Shown here piece by piece: positions 36,401 to 47,352 of a stretch of DNA of 64,000 nucleotides; the stretch's first letter is position 1; the number at the start of each line of letters is the position of its first letter. The notes under the pieces were generated by a model, which was not told where the DNA came from, did not search any database, and saw nothing but the letters and a program-made list of their open reading frames with translations. The stretch is from Hirudinaria manillensis. Taxonomy: Eukaryota > Annelida > Clitellata > Hirudinida > Hirudinidae. The stretch covers positions 2,830,501 to 2,894,500 of the forward strand of contig CM067534.1 in assembly GCA_034509925.1 (NCBI GenBank), written 5' to 3'. A program made the translations under genes and the position numbers.

Positions 36401-39387
36401 TTGTTAAATCTTAGGGTTAGGGTTAAATCTTAGTAAATATCGGATTTATAGCATTAACTATTTTATGTAAATGTAAATACTTTATGATTTGTATGAATAA
36501 AAATGAATATTTGTTAAAAATAAACTTTTAATTCTCAGGAAAGCTATCTGTTGTCACTGAGAAAGAGGTAAAGGGAGCGACCTACTCCCTTTGTGAGTTC
36601 AACGGTAAACTTCTTGCCTCTATAAATAGCACGGTGAGTCATTTTGACATTAACATTTATTTCTAAATATAAATTCCTACTAAAAGATAATAATTGAAAT
36701 GTAATGAAAATAATGTCTCACGTATCTTCTATTGGATTTAATTGATAACCTCAATAATTTTTTTTATAATTGTGCAATCATTTATAATTACAATTATATA
36801 TTGATAGTTATATTAATTTTGTAAATAACATTAAAATCATCATCATCAACAGGTCCGCCTGTTCGAATGGACTTCGGACAAAGAGTTAAGGCAGGAGTGC
36901 GTCCACACAAACTGTGTCCTTGCCCTTTACCTGAAGGTCAAAGGTGACTTCATACTGGTTGGGGACATGATGCGCTCAATAACCTTGCTCCTCTATAAGC
37001 CCATGGACGGAGTCTTCGAAGAGGTATGCAACACTTAATGTGTTAATAGCAGTTAACCAATGCTCGACTTGGATTTGGCCTAAGCAAAGTGACATGTAGC
37101 TACAACACTTTGAATGAATTCTTGAACAGTGCTAGTGCTTTTCAAGCAGTAATTATAGAAATGTAATCAAATCCAATTATTTGGCTTTGTTCTAGAGTTT
37201 TCATTGCAAAGTCTGAAACAGCCATTAATATATGCATTGGTATTTAGTATAAGACAACAAGATAAATGTTAAAACCTGAAAACTGACAAATAGCATAGCA
37301 TCCGTACAGCTAACAAGGTTTACTTTAATGTAGCTCACAAGAGTTTCTTAAGCATAAACCTTTGCACGACAGATCGCCCGCGACTTCAACCCAAACTGGA
37401 TGACGGCCGTCGAAATCCTGGACGACGACACCTTCCTCGGCGCAGAGAACGCCTCCAACCTCTTCACCTGCCAGAAGGATGGCGCTGCCACCACAGATGA
37501 GGACCGCCAGAGGCTCAACGAGGTGGGACTCTTCCACGCGGGGGACTTCATCAACGTCTTCTGTCATGGTAAGGGTCGTTACCCGTCACTCATCAAAAGC
37601 AGCAGTCTTGTGTTAGGGTCAGGGTTGATACACATCACCATAAAAGCTGGGGTTTTTGATGTACTTGTTTTTACTCTCAAATGGATGCCGTTCCTGTGAT
37701 ACCACTGGGGATTTTCACGGGTTTGTTGAGAATGGGTATTACCAGAAAAAAATTTTTGTTGTTCATGTTGATGATGTCAATGATAATGGAGCTTGTTGGG
37801 GATGATAGTTGCACCAGCAATAGAAATGTGTAGCAGTGGTTTAATTAGTAGAAGAATTAATTATAATAGATGATAATGATAGTGAAGCATGTTAGAACAT
37901 AATAGTATTACGTGCCAATTGAAAAGTTTGGTAGTTAATATAGATTTATGTTCAGAATAGATTGTGAAAGACTGAGTTTGAAGGACCCATTGGTTGCTAA
38001 GTAGCTAAAGCTATAATTAATTATGAATATTGATTTTTTTAAGATTTAGCTGCTAAATAGTCAATGTCAAGACCAGCGATTGGAATTTCTCAATGGAACA
38101 TCCGTGTTCATCACCTATATTGTTACAGGTTCCCTTGTTATCAGTCATCCAGGTGAGGCCTATTCCTACACTCAGGGCTCAGTCCTGTTTGGAACTTGCC
38201 ATGGATCAATTGGTTAGTACAATGTATTGTTACTGGCTATTATTATCAACATGCAATTGTAATAATTTGTGTTAATAATAGTTAGCATTCCTAAGTTACA
38301 AATATTATAATTAATATGCCTATGTTTTAATGCTACTTGAAATCATTGCTTGAGAATAATTAATTTATATTATTAGCTGACATTTATTTATTTATGTAAC
38401 CAGTGTTTATTTATTTACATAACTGATATTTTAACTGACCTAGCCTTTGACAATGTAATTAGCAGTCAATGTTTATATTGTTAATGTTTACAATAATTTA
38501 TGATTAATCTTTTCTGGCAGGTCTGGTGACTCAGATCAGGCCAGAGCATCAGACCTTCATATCCAAGCTCCAGACGAGACTGGCTGGAGTCATCAGGAGT
38601 GTCGGAAGAATTGAGCATGCCAAGTGAGTTATTGTTTTTTGTTTATTTATTGCCATTAATATTCATATCAGAATGAATATCTAATGTAACAGCTTAAGTT
38701 ACTAATAATCTTAACATTAAGCTCATTGCCAAATTTAGTCAAATTCCTAATCTAATCTTATCTAATACAGCGACCAACTCTATTTTTCTTTTGCATTCAT
38801 TCAATTACGTAACAATTTACAGCTGGAGGTCGTTCCGCACCGAACGCAAACTCGAGAATTGCATCGGTTTCGTCGATGGCGACTTGATCGAGAGTTTCCT
38901 CGACTTGAGTCGCGAGAACATGCAGAAAGTTGCCAGCGGTTTCATGGTAGGTGTTTTGGTTACATGACCGAATTTGCGCCAGATGTTTTGTTCTGTGTAG
39001 GCCGTCAATGTCATGTGCTAGGAAGCTCTAACTAGAGCTCTTGCCAAGTCATTTAAAAAAACAAGTTAACAATACGTCTAGTTATTACATTACATAATCA
39101 GATATTCTAGACATCTTAATAAGCTTCATCATAATTCTTTATTAGTCTATGACCTGTGACAGGAAATTCTATAGCCCTTGCTAATTCATTTAAAAAAAAT
39201 ATGTATCCAAACATGACGTTCATCCAAGATATTCTAGTCATTTGTTAAGCTTGTAATACCCTTATTAACGACTTAATTTACTATTTTTAATTTTTTCCCA
39301 CAGATCGACGACGGTAATGGCTCCCAGAAAGAGGCATCCGTGGAGGACCTGATAAAAATAGTCGAGGAATTGACGAGGATTCACTGA
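27433..39387 (+). CDS. DDB1: DDB1, damage-specific DNA-binding protein 1 (CRL4 adaptor)
   Basis: DDB1 links CUL4-RBX1 to WD40 substrate receptors and acts in UV damage repair. Twenty-eight GT-AG exons sum to 1,139 residues (family about 1,140): 27433-27493, 27700-27848, 28122-28238, 28897-29042, 29569-29644, 29974-30094, 30345-30442, 30601-30744, 31070-31153, 31528-31647, 31979-32081, 32372-32444, 32823-32931, 33267-33445, 33875-34035, 34230-34337, 34680-34887, 34968-35063, 35340-35469, 35610-35724, 36002-36166, 36539-36633, 36853-37023, 37373-37568, 38129-38212, 38521-38623, 38823-38946, 39304-39387. Motifs in order include [99 protein letters not shown] and the C-terminal VEELTRIH. All three beta-propellers and the C-terminal helical domain are present. 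Variable spots are the propeller B loop (exons 12-15) and the Ser-rich loop of exons 19-20. Confidence 0.98.
31411..31507. repeat. 21-bp minisatellite, about 4.5 copies
   Basis: Tandem copies of a unit close to AAGTCACCTATTAGCTTAAGC in DDB1 intron 9. The array ends about 20 bp before the acceptor of exon 10 (31528). The last copies are diverged. Confidence 0.85.
33690..33845 (+). repeat. Dispersed repeat copy 2 (LINE/SINE 3'-end-like)
   Basis: In DDB1 intron 14. It matches 5872-6037 over more than 100 bases in the same orientation, including CTTCATTTTGTTTAG and an AAATAAAT-type tail. The tail runs to within about 30 bases of the acceptor of exon 15. Confidence 0.5.
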
Positions 39388-39790
39388 AGGCTCGGAAAAA
39401 AATGGCGGCGCTCGCATCCCGGACCGGAGTTTCGACAGTTGGTTCCTCTTAAACACCCTTTGTACAGCCTTTGCCAGTTTCTTGTTCGATTAAAAAGTAA
39501 AACGTGAGAAGGAAGAAGTTTCAATCGCGAGACTTTCTTCGAGAGCCTCTTCTTCTGCCTGAATTTCGCTTTGATTTGCGGCATTGAATAAAAATTAGAC
39601 GACTGACAGAATCGAGAGATCGCATTAAACTTCATTCCGGACTCACAAAAAGGAGTTTGCATTCCTGGCACGAATAGATAGAAAAGAAAGTAGAAAAATA
39701 GGATACACACACACACGATAATGACAGAAAAAATAGCAGATAACATTTCATCCTCTAAGTGAAGTCACGAGTTCTAAGAAAACCGAGTCA
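39388..39790. other. Convergent 3' region of DDB1 and AGPAT5
   Basis: A 403-bp spacer between two converging stop codons. It contains a DDB1 polyadenylation signal AATAAA at 39587-39592. A 121-codon minus-strand frame with a hydrophobic start overlaps it and the end of DDB1; it is treated as a chance frame. Confidence 0.65.
39587..39592 (+). promoter_or_regulatory. Putative DDB1 polyadenylation signal
   Basis: AATAAA 200 bases after the DDB1 stop codon on the sense strand. Confidence 0.55.
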
Positions 39791-41215
39791 TCATTTTTTC
39801 CTGAATGCCAAGTTCGTGGCCGTCAGCAGAGACCCGCAGATCAAGGAGGCCAAGTAAACCTTCCTGCCCGTCCTGGTGGAAAGGAGGAGGGTGTTGATGC
39901 CGAGGAAGAAGAGGAACGAGGGCACGGTTGCCATGACACCGAGGGGCACCAGTTGACCCTGACTGGCCTTTTCGTTGGAGGCTTCGTTGGAGTAAAATTC
40001 TTCTAATAACCTGGTCACGTTAGGGAAATGATGTTTTAGTCACAAATGATTTGTGGGAAATTTAATCTTAACGGGTCTTGAAGTCTAATGAAAATGGTTA
40101 TCAAGTAATAATAATAATAATAATTAGTTGGTGGCCAGTTTCAGTCATTAGAGGACAATGGCAAAGGATGTTCTGATTGGATGCAATCTCAGCTGTAGCT
40201 AACCTAATGCCAGACATAAATACCAGAAATAAATAGGATAATAATCAGAAATTCGAAGAAATTCTCAAAGCCATCATTGTTAGCAAAATGTTGGAACAGA
40301 TTCTAAATATTCAATCGATATGTCCTTGTCTCACCTGTCTTTTAGAAGAAATCGTTGATGGAGCCATTCTCTGAGCTTCTCGGTTTCCGTTGGCAACGAC
40401 GAGACCAGGATTTTGCTTGCGTGGATGTGAATGCTTGGACACCTGCCCTTCAAGAGATCTGTAATTAATTTAACTAATTAATAAATAAATAAAATAAAAT
40501 TTATTTAACTAATTATTTTTGGAGGACAAACTGATGAATCAAAATGTCATGCCCCAGCAGCGCTCACCGAACAGGCTTGGACTTTTCGTTCGGGTCATAT
40601 GCCCGTCGATGATCTTTGATGTGCCTTCGTACATGATAGTGATGTCGTGGATGAACTTGGGGTCGGGCAAGTGCTTGAGGCACATTTCAAAACCCTTGGA
40701 TCGAGGCGTCAATACTTGGGTGAGGGGTGTGAGACCTGTTCAATTGAAAGTGGGAGGAGTTACAATCAAAAATATGTCTGCTTATTTCGACAATGAGCTA
40801 TAAATAATAAAAGCATTGCAGCATTTGCAAGAATGAATAAATTATTTCTAGTGACTGAACATTTACAGTGCAATAAAACATTGAGGGCGTTGTGAAAATC
40901 TAGCTGCCTAATCCAGCCAGCTCACTTGATAAAACCGCTTTTATAATAATCAAATAATAATTAAAATGATGTTAAATGAAAGTGTATAACAATGGATTGA
41001 AAATCAATTGATTGATCAACTTATTATTGCAATCATTACGATTATTATTAACATTATTACCACCACATAATATCACAACACATGGCTTTAAAGCACCTAA
41101 TAACCTTACTGACCATTAGCAGCTGCATATTCCTGGCTCTTGTCAAGCACTGAGGTAACTTGTGGATTGAACCTTGTGCCCTCAGGGAATATCACCATCC
41201 AATACTGAAAGATAG

Positions 41216-41282
<67 letters not shown>

Positions 41283-43369
41283 TTAATTATTCCATTTGTT
41301 TAAAGTGTTATTATGAGGATTATGAATTATGAGTAAAAGCTCATTTAACTATCAATTTAATGGATTAACTAACCATAACCCTAAAAACATTCAATCAGTC
41401 TGAATAACAATGGTTTTAAAAGAAATATTGAAGGACTCAAAAAACTTAGTCACTCAGCAATGATGAATAACAACATTTACTAACATATAATTGCTGTCAA
41501 TGAAACCATAACTAAAAATAAAATTACAGAATAGCAACATATTAGCCATTTTTATGACAGGATTTTTTTTATTTATAATTTTAATGGGATAAAATGGCAA
41601 CCAACCTTCTTATTGGCGTACTGATCCATTTGCTGCTTCATCTTTGCTTCGACAAAATTTTCCCTGTTTACATAGACACAGCCATGCTGAAGAATGATTG
41701 ACAACATTGTGAATGAATAAAACAGTTGCAATAAAACCTTATTAAAATCGATTATTTTTCAAGCATTAGAATTGTTTGGCTTAAAACCCAACTTGAACAT
41801 TGAAATGTCAACAACTTGAAAACCACCATGACAATTTTGTTATATTATTATCAATTATTTTGCCTAATAAATATGCTATATATGAATAAAGAATACTTTT
41901 AAAATTAATTTAACAAATAGCATGGTAGTTACCAAGCAACCTATAAACTGAATTTTACAAGATTTTGGGATATTAAAAATAATAATAATGATGATGATTG
42001 TGGAAATGATGACAATAAAAAATATAATAAATAATATATAAAACAATTTAATTATAACAAATAATAGGTTAAATAATAAAAATACTAATCTACCAAATAA
42101 ACCAAATATGTTAAGCAGCTAGAGCAGACTCCAACCTGTTTGAGATAGAAGCCATAGAAGGGTATGTACTTGAGGCTCTCCTTTAGAACATATCTGATGA
42201 CCCCAACGGTCCCACACCTCACTCCCAGACTGCTGGCCATGATCCAGTCGCCTGAGTGGTAATTATTAATGAAAAATTATTTGTTAATTAGTAATACTGG
42301 TTATCATTAACATTGTAATAGTAGTATTATCAAGAGTGTGCAGTTAAAAAGGTTATGTAAAGAGCCAAAACAAACAGATTACAGGAAGCAATGAATTCAT
42401 CAATTAATAACTCTGTTACAAGGAAATTGATAATAACAACAATACATTTAATAATGTTCAAAGAAATATTTGCAACTAATGATGAATAAATGTTATAATA
42501 ATAACAACAGTAATAATAATTGTTATATATTATAATATTAATTATAATACGTGTGCACTGGTGTTTGAAAAGCAAAATGGCATGTTCCTTTTCAGTCTTT
42601 TTTGGAATGTCACCATGGAAATAGATCTGGAATGTGTAATTATAATTTTAAGCATTACATAATTGTTATATTTCAAAATTAATTATTAAATTATCAATGT
42701 ATATATTAATAAGTTAATGTATTTCCTTGGCAATCTAACTCATTAATAAGCCAACATGTTATGGTTATTTCAAATATCTGGATAAATCTGGGAAATATAA
42801 AAATTCCAATAAAAATTAAAGATTTGCTCAAATTATTTTTTGCGGTTAGTTTTCAATCAAAGCATTTTTCCTGCAAATATTGCACACTTTGAATAAATTG
42901 TTCATTGACTTAACCTTGAAATGGATTTGAATAATTACAACATTTTATAATATCATAAGATTGTGAGGATTTCTTTATGCGCAGTTAATATGGTTTGGAA
43001 AGGTCAACTAATGTATATTAGTATAGTTCCAGATTTCACATAATCTTACAGCTTAATGCAAGACACTTAACCAACTGATTAAAGTAACCTTGGCTTTGCC
43101 AGTAAAAATATCTTTTCTTAAAAGGCAATTTCTCTACAGGAAAAAAACTGTACTTGTGTTCCTGTCATGTCTTCGAAAAGAAACAACAACATCCTCTGGA
43201 ACATTTCGTAGAATAGCTCGTCTCCAGCATTGCCAATTCTTCGAGGTAACACAAACGACAGCGTTTTGGCCACGCTCCAAACTGTCAAAGCAGACGGTGT
43301 GGTCACGACTACATAAGCGACGGACGAAGTCCACCTTAACGACCGAAGGTAGTATCCAAGGGCAATCAT
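39791..43369 (-). CDS. AGPAT5: AGPAT5-type lysophosphatidic acid/lysophospholipid acyltransferase
   Basis: PlsC-family acyltransferase that esterifies the sn-2 position of lysophospholipids in ER or mitochondrial membranes. Eight exons on the minus strand: 43369-43154, 42626-42551, 42251-42136, 41686-41606, 41204-41114, 40735-40568, 40458-40335 and 40010-39791. They sum to 363 residues, against about 364 in human AGPAT5. The ATG at 43369 is followed by a hydrophobic helix. Motif I is H94-x4-D99, but the usual Asn before the His is Lys (KHQCTRD). Motif III is FPEGTR (169-174). The C terminus holds a final hydrophobic pair around TVPSFLFFLGINTLLL, followed by RTGRKVYLASLICGSLL, a family-typical end. 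It is convergent with DDB1 (403 bp between stops) and divergent from OAF (399 bp between starts). Confidence 0.95.
41217..41282. repeat. (AATC)n microsatellite
   Basis: About 16 AATC units in the AGPAT5 intron immediately 5' of the FPEGTR exon, adjoining its acceptor on the minus strand. Confidence 0.95.
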
Positions 43370-43768
43370 TTCACCTACATCAACACCGAGTTGAACGAGC
43401 CGCGACAATATTGATCACGAGGGTTTTTCCTGAGCGCTGTATGGCAAATGTAAATAAATCTATAAAAATCGCTAACTTTTTAAAAAGTTAATACAAGCAG
43501 TAAATAGTTAAATTGAAGTGTAGTTGAATAATTTTGTTTACAAAATTAGAAAATTCATAATGAGCACATTATTTACATGAGCACTCATGTTCATTTGAGA
43601 CTCTTACAAATTTATGATTATTAACAAAAAATTTTAACGTTCTAAATATGTGTTATCTTAAATAATTTTGACAAAAAAATGCATTGTTATCTTATAATAG
43701 ACTTTAAATAAATAATCGCCCATCCATTTTAGTTTAAAAGTTGGCATGTTTATCATCAAATTATTAAA
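43370..43768. promoter_or_regulatory. Divergent AGPAT5/OAF promoter region
   Basis: Only 399 bp separate the two opposed start codons, so this AT-rich stretch must carry both 5' UTRs and probably a shared bidirectional promoter. No specific motif could be identified. Confidence 0.5.
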
Positions 43769-45689
43769 ATGCGATCGGCGCTGTTCTGGCTGCTGGCGCT
43801 TGAATTTGCGTCATGTCAGCTGGTGGTCAATGTGAAGAATAAAGGGGGTGAAATTTACAAGGAAACCATTGAAGCTAACACCACACATGACACTGTCACC
43901 CTCGATTTTAAACTGACCGACGGAACTCTAATAACTCAGTTCATCGATGCCAGAAATGTTCGACAAACTGGGTTTTTATGTGTTTTTAAGCATTCGGATG
44001 ATTAATCAAAAGATTGATGTTGGCATCATTGCATGGAGGAAGTTAAAATCACAATGATTTAATAGGCATTTGATGTTGCATTTGTATTGTGGCTCATTAT
44101 TGTTCTTTGTTACATTTGAATTGATCAGTAATAGTTGATTGTTAACGTAATTTTAAATTGCACTGAAAATTGCATCCTCATATTATAATTTTATGAGGAC
44201 ATGTGATGATTTGGGTGGCAGCTTAGCTTTTGTTCAAATAACTTTGTGTTTGTTGATTTTTAGGAATTGCAGATTTTCAGGGCATCCATCTTGCCAGAAG
44301 AGGACCTTGGACAGACAGAAGTTCAAAACCTCTGCTTTATCCTGAGATTCTCAAAGCATGAATTCATCTCTTCAGATGCCATGTCCAAACTAAGACAGGC
44401 ATGTTATCATGTTTGGATTTGTTGGAAACGTTTGCATAATTATTATTATGGCCATTATTATGATTCATTTATTGTAATTATTTTATTACTAGTTAATCAT
44501 GCTCTGCTATAATTAATATTATTCACTCATTATTTAATTACATCATAACTTAAATTTTACATAAATTGATAGCTCAGTATTAGTAATTATAACCATTATA
44601 AAGCATAAATGAAGACATAAAGAGTGCCAACCCCAGCTTGGCAATTAACACTAGTATTATTTTTATTTTAAATCACTAATAACATTCTTTAACAACAGAA
44701 GTCCTTCAAATTTTTGAAGATTTGGTAGAAATATTAGCTTCTTTAACTAATCCGAGCCTAAAATTGAATTGAAAATCTCTCGAAATTCCAGAAAAATCCG
44801 AGCGCCATCAGACGCCCGGAAGAAGAATCCGAGTGGGAGTTGTTCCAGATGGACGTGAGGGTGGACGTTCGCTTGTCTGCCCAGCTGAGTCCCCACATCC
44901 CTGTCGTCTGCTCTGAGGCCCACGACGACACCTATTCGAGGAGATCTGACCTTGAACTCATTCTTCAGAGTGAGTGTTGTTGTTGGTTCTGTATGTTGTA
45001 TAGGTGTGTTTGCTTGTTATTGTACTCCTGTTGCTCCCAGGCATGGATTAATTGCTTTAGTTGCTTATGGCTGGTTTTATCAAGTAACTTATTAGTTTAG
45101 TAAATTTTCTCATTAAATATAAAAAATGTGCATCTAATTATCATTATTCTGATTGTATTTGTAATGATAACTTGAGAATAATACCAAAAAAAGAGACAAC
45201 TATAAGGTTTGTCAAAGTAAAGCAACTGTTATGACAAGTCATTTTTATTCATCATCATCATTACTACTGACATTCTCGTCCATCATCATTGCCAATCAAA
45301 ACCAGACATTTCAAAACTCTTTCCTTTTTTACTTTCACAATCCTTCCTTCCTTCCAGTCCTCAACAAGAACCAGTCCCTCCTGGAAGCCTCAGTCACCCC
45401 CCTGCCGAAGTCCGTTCCTACAAACCCTCCGTGCTCCAAAGTTCCAAACTACGACGATCCCTGCTCCTGCCGCTATGACTTCTGCATGGGTTGGTACCCG
45501 TGCGGTCTCAAGTATTGCAGGGGCAAAGACTCCACGAACAAGGTGGTCAACTACCGCTGCGGCATCAAAACCTGCAGCAAGTGCCGCAGCTTCGAGTATC
45601 CCGTCCCGAGGCACTTCCTCTGCGTCTGGAACGACGACGTCACCGCGACTTTCAACTCGACGGGTGACTCTTTTTACGGAGCAATCTGA
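43769..45689 (+). CDS. OAF: Out at first (OAF) homologue, secreted
   Basis: OAF is a conserved secreted protein, first described in Drosophila development; its molecular function is poorly known. Four exons: 43769-43957, 44264-44398, 44792-44969 and 45358-45689, 277 residues (human 273). It opens with a signal peptide (MRSALFWLLALEFASC). Family blocks follow: VTLDFKLTDGTLITQF, IFRASILPEEDLGQ, LCFILRF, DAMSKLRQ/KNPSAIR, then the Cys-rich C-terminal domain PCSCRYDFCMGWYPCGLKYC, YRCGIKTC and VPRHFLCVW. Intron 2 appears to start with GC (44399, GCATGT), because the family junction RQ|KNP demands phase 0 there and no GT fits. Stop TGA is at 45687-45689. Confidence 0.94.
44399..44400 (+). other. 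Probable GC splice donor, OAF intron 2
   Basis: AGACAG followed by GCATGT. Splicing here joins LRQ to KNPSAIR in phase 0, exactly as in other OAF proteins. The nearest GT lies four bases downstream and shifts the phase. Confidence 0.65.
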
Positions 45690-47352
45690 CGTCCAGAGGA
45701 GAGAGGGCAGAGTTTTCAGGAAAGGGTTGGGCGGGGCGAGACGAGAAGCCCTCTTTCCGAGGGGACGGAAATTGAATTTATGGTGAAACACGCATGCGCA
45801 GAAAATCAAATTAGTGCATCTCATCCTAACATGGGATCCGGTTGAATTGAAAAATTTAATAACAATGGAATCGTGTGTCTTGGAGGCAGTTTTGCTGTTT
45901 GTCTCCGTTGACTGTTGAGTTGCATGACTTTGAGTATGAAATGCGCTTCAAAATGATATGCACTTTGCCTGCAACTTTGCATGCTCGTGTGAATGATGTT
46001 TAAGTTTTTTTAATTCTATTTTAATCGCGTGTTTGTTTATGTTGTAAAAAGATACCATAGAATCAATTTAAATGCTAAGAATATAATACTGAGATACATA
46101 AATATATATATATATATAGTAAGGCTTATGTAATATTGCTTGGGCATTTATTTTTGACAGAAATTTTTCTACATTAGATGACTTTATCATGGCTTTTTTA
46201 ATTATTTGTTTGTTTTTTTTTACATAGACTATGACTAATTCGAGAGGTTGGAGTTATTTTTTAAATTTTAAATCCTGATTTCACTGCTGGAATGATTTCT
46301 GTGATGTGAACTTTTTTTTTTGGGTGCATTTAAAAAACCATCGGCTTTTGAAGTTTAATGTCTTGAATGTTTTGTTTTTTGGCTTGCTGTGGCTTTTTTT
46401 ATGAATGATAATTTGTGTATTAGATAGAAGAGCATGCAAAGTTTCCGACCATTTTAATAGATCAGTTTGTTTCTTGTTAGTATTTCAATGTAAAAGACCA
46501 GCTGTAAATGCCACATTTGAGTTTTTATATTGTAATGCGAATTCAGTGTCTGCTTTTAGATGAAAGTACGACCAAATAGATAGCAAATAGCTCTTTTTGT
46601 GTTTTGTCATGTACCCATATAACTAAAAAAGAAACTAAGGAATTGTTAGATGGAAGCGGTTCGTAACATAATTTTTAGTGCGAGAGCGTTTGTTTGAGTA
46701 ATTTGTGATATAGAACAGCCAAATAAAATTTTCTAAGCATTTAGTGAAAGAAACAATGGCTTGCAATATGCGGTCTCCAATAGGCATTCTGTGTAATCGC
46801 TAATGATTGCCTAGGGTATCGGAAAAAGTTTTTAGAAAATATTTATCAAAAATATTTGTTTAGTTTTAATAATATGTTTTAAAAATTAACAAAGTGAAGT
46901 TTCAAAAAAATTATATTAATTACATTCGATGTTTTTATGATTCTGGCGCGACATTTGGGATTGTTTACAAAAACAGAGTTGTTCTCTGTATATTACTGAG
47001 TTTAATCGCTGAGGATTACACAAATTTGTAAATCTAGAAGCTTTCCGCCATAACGTTAGTAATTCCCTGCCACATTTGATATTAAAATCTGTGTCTAGTG
47101 TCAGAATTACCTTAACAAAACTTCGATTCAAAATTCTTGACACCGACACCGTATATTTACGATTCATGGTTAATGTCTGACATTTAGTGCTGCTTAGTAA
47201 TTTCAATATAATCATCTGTAAACATTTAGTAAAATGATATCTTGTTTTTTAAAAACTTTGTCATATCACGTCAATTAAATTCATGTTATCCATAAGTTGA
47301 CAAAGAGCTATTTTTGCATCAGATTTAGAATCCAATTCAACTTTCTCGAAAG
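45690..47352. other. OAF 3' UTR and CHAF1B upstream region
   Basis: No supported gene. An AATAAA at 46722-46727 could end the OAF transcript after a UTR of about 1 kb. An (AT)n run lies near 46102. A 99-codon minus-strand frame (46916-47215) has no recognisable family and was not called. Confidence 0.6.

Noticed and set aside
36414..36425. Telomere-like TTAGGGTTAGGG in a DDB1 intron
   Set aside because: Only two units in AT-rich intronic sequence; too short to be an interstitial telomeric repeat of note.
39381..39746. 121-codon minus-strand frame with a hydrophobic N terminus after the AGPAT5 stop
   Set aside because: It overlaps the last DDB1 codons and both 3' UTRs, has no family resemblance and no splice context; best explained as a chance frame.
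45289..45824. Long frames of 144-165 codons overlapping the last OAF exon on both strands
   Set aside because: They are shadows of the GC-rich OAF exon in wrong frames; the OAF frame carries the conserved cysteine pattern.
46916..47215. 99-codon minus-strand frame between OAF and CHAF1B
   Set aside because: No recognisable domain and codon content like the flanking AT-rich DNA; no splice or promoter support.
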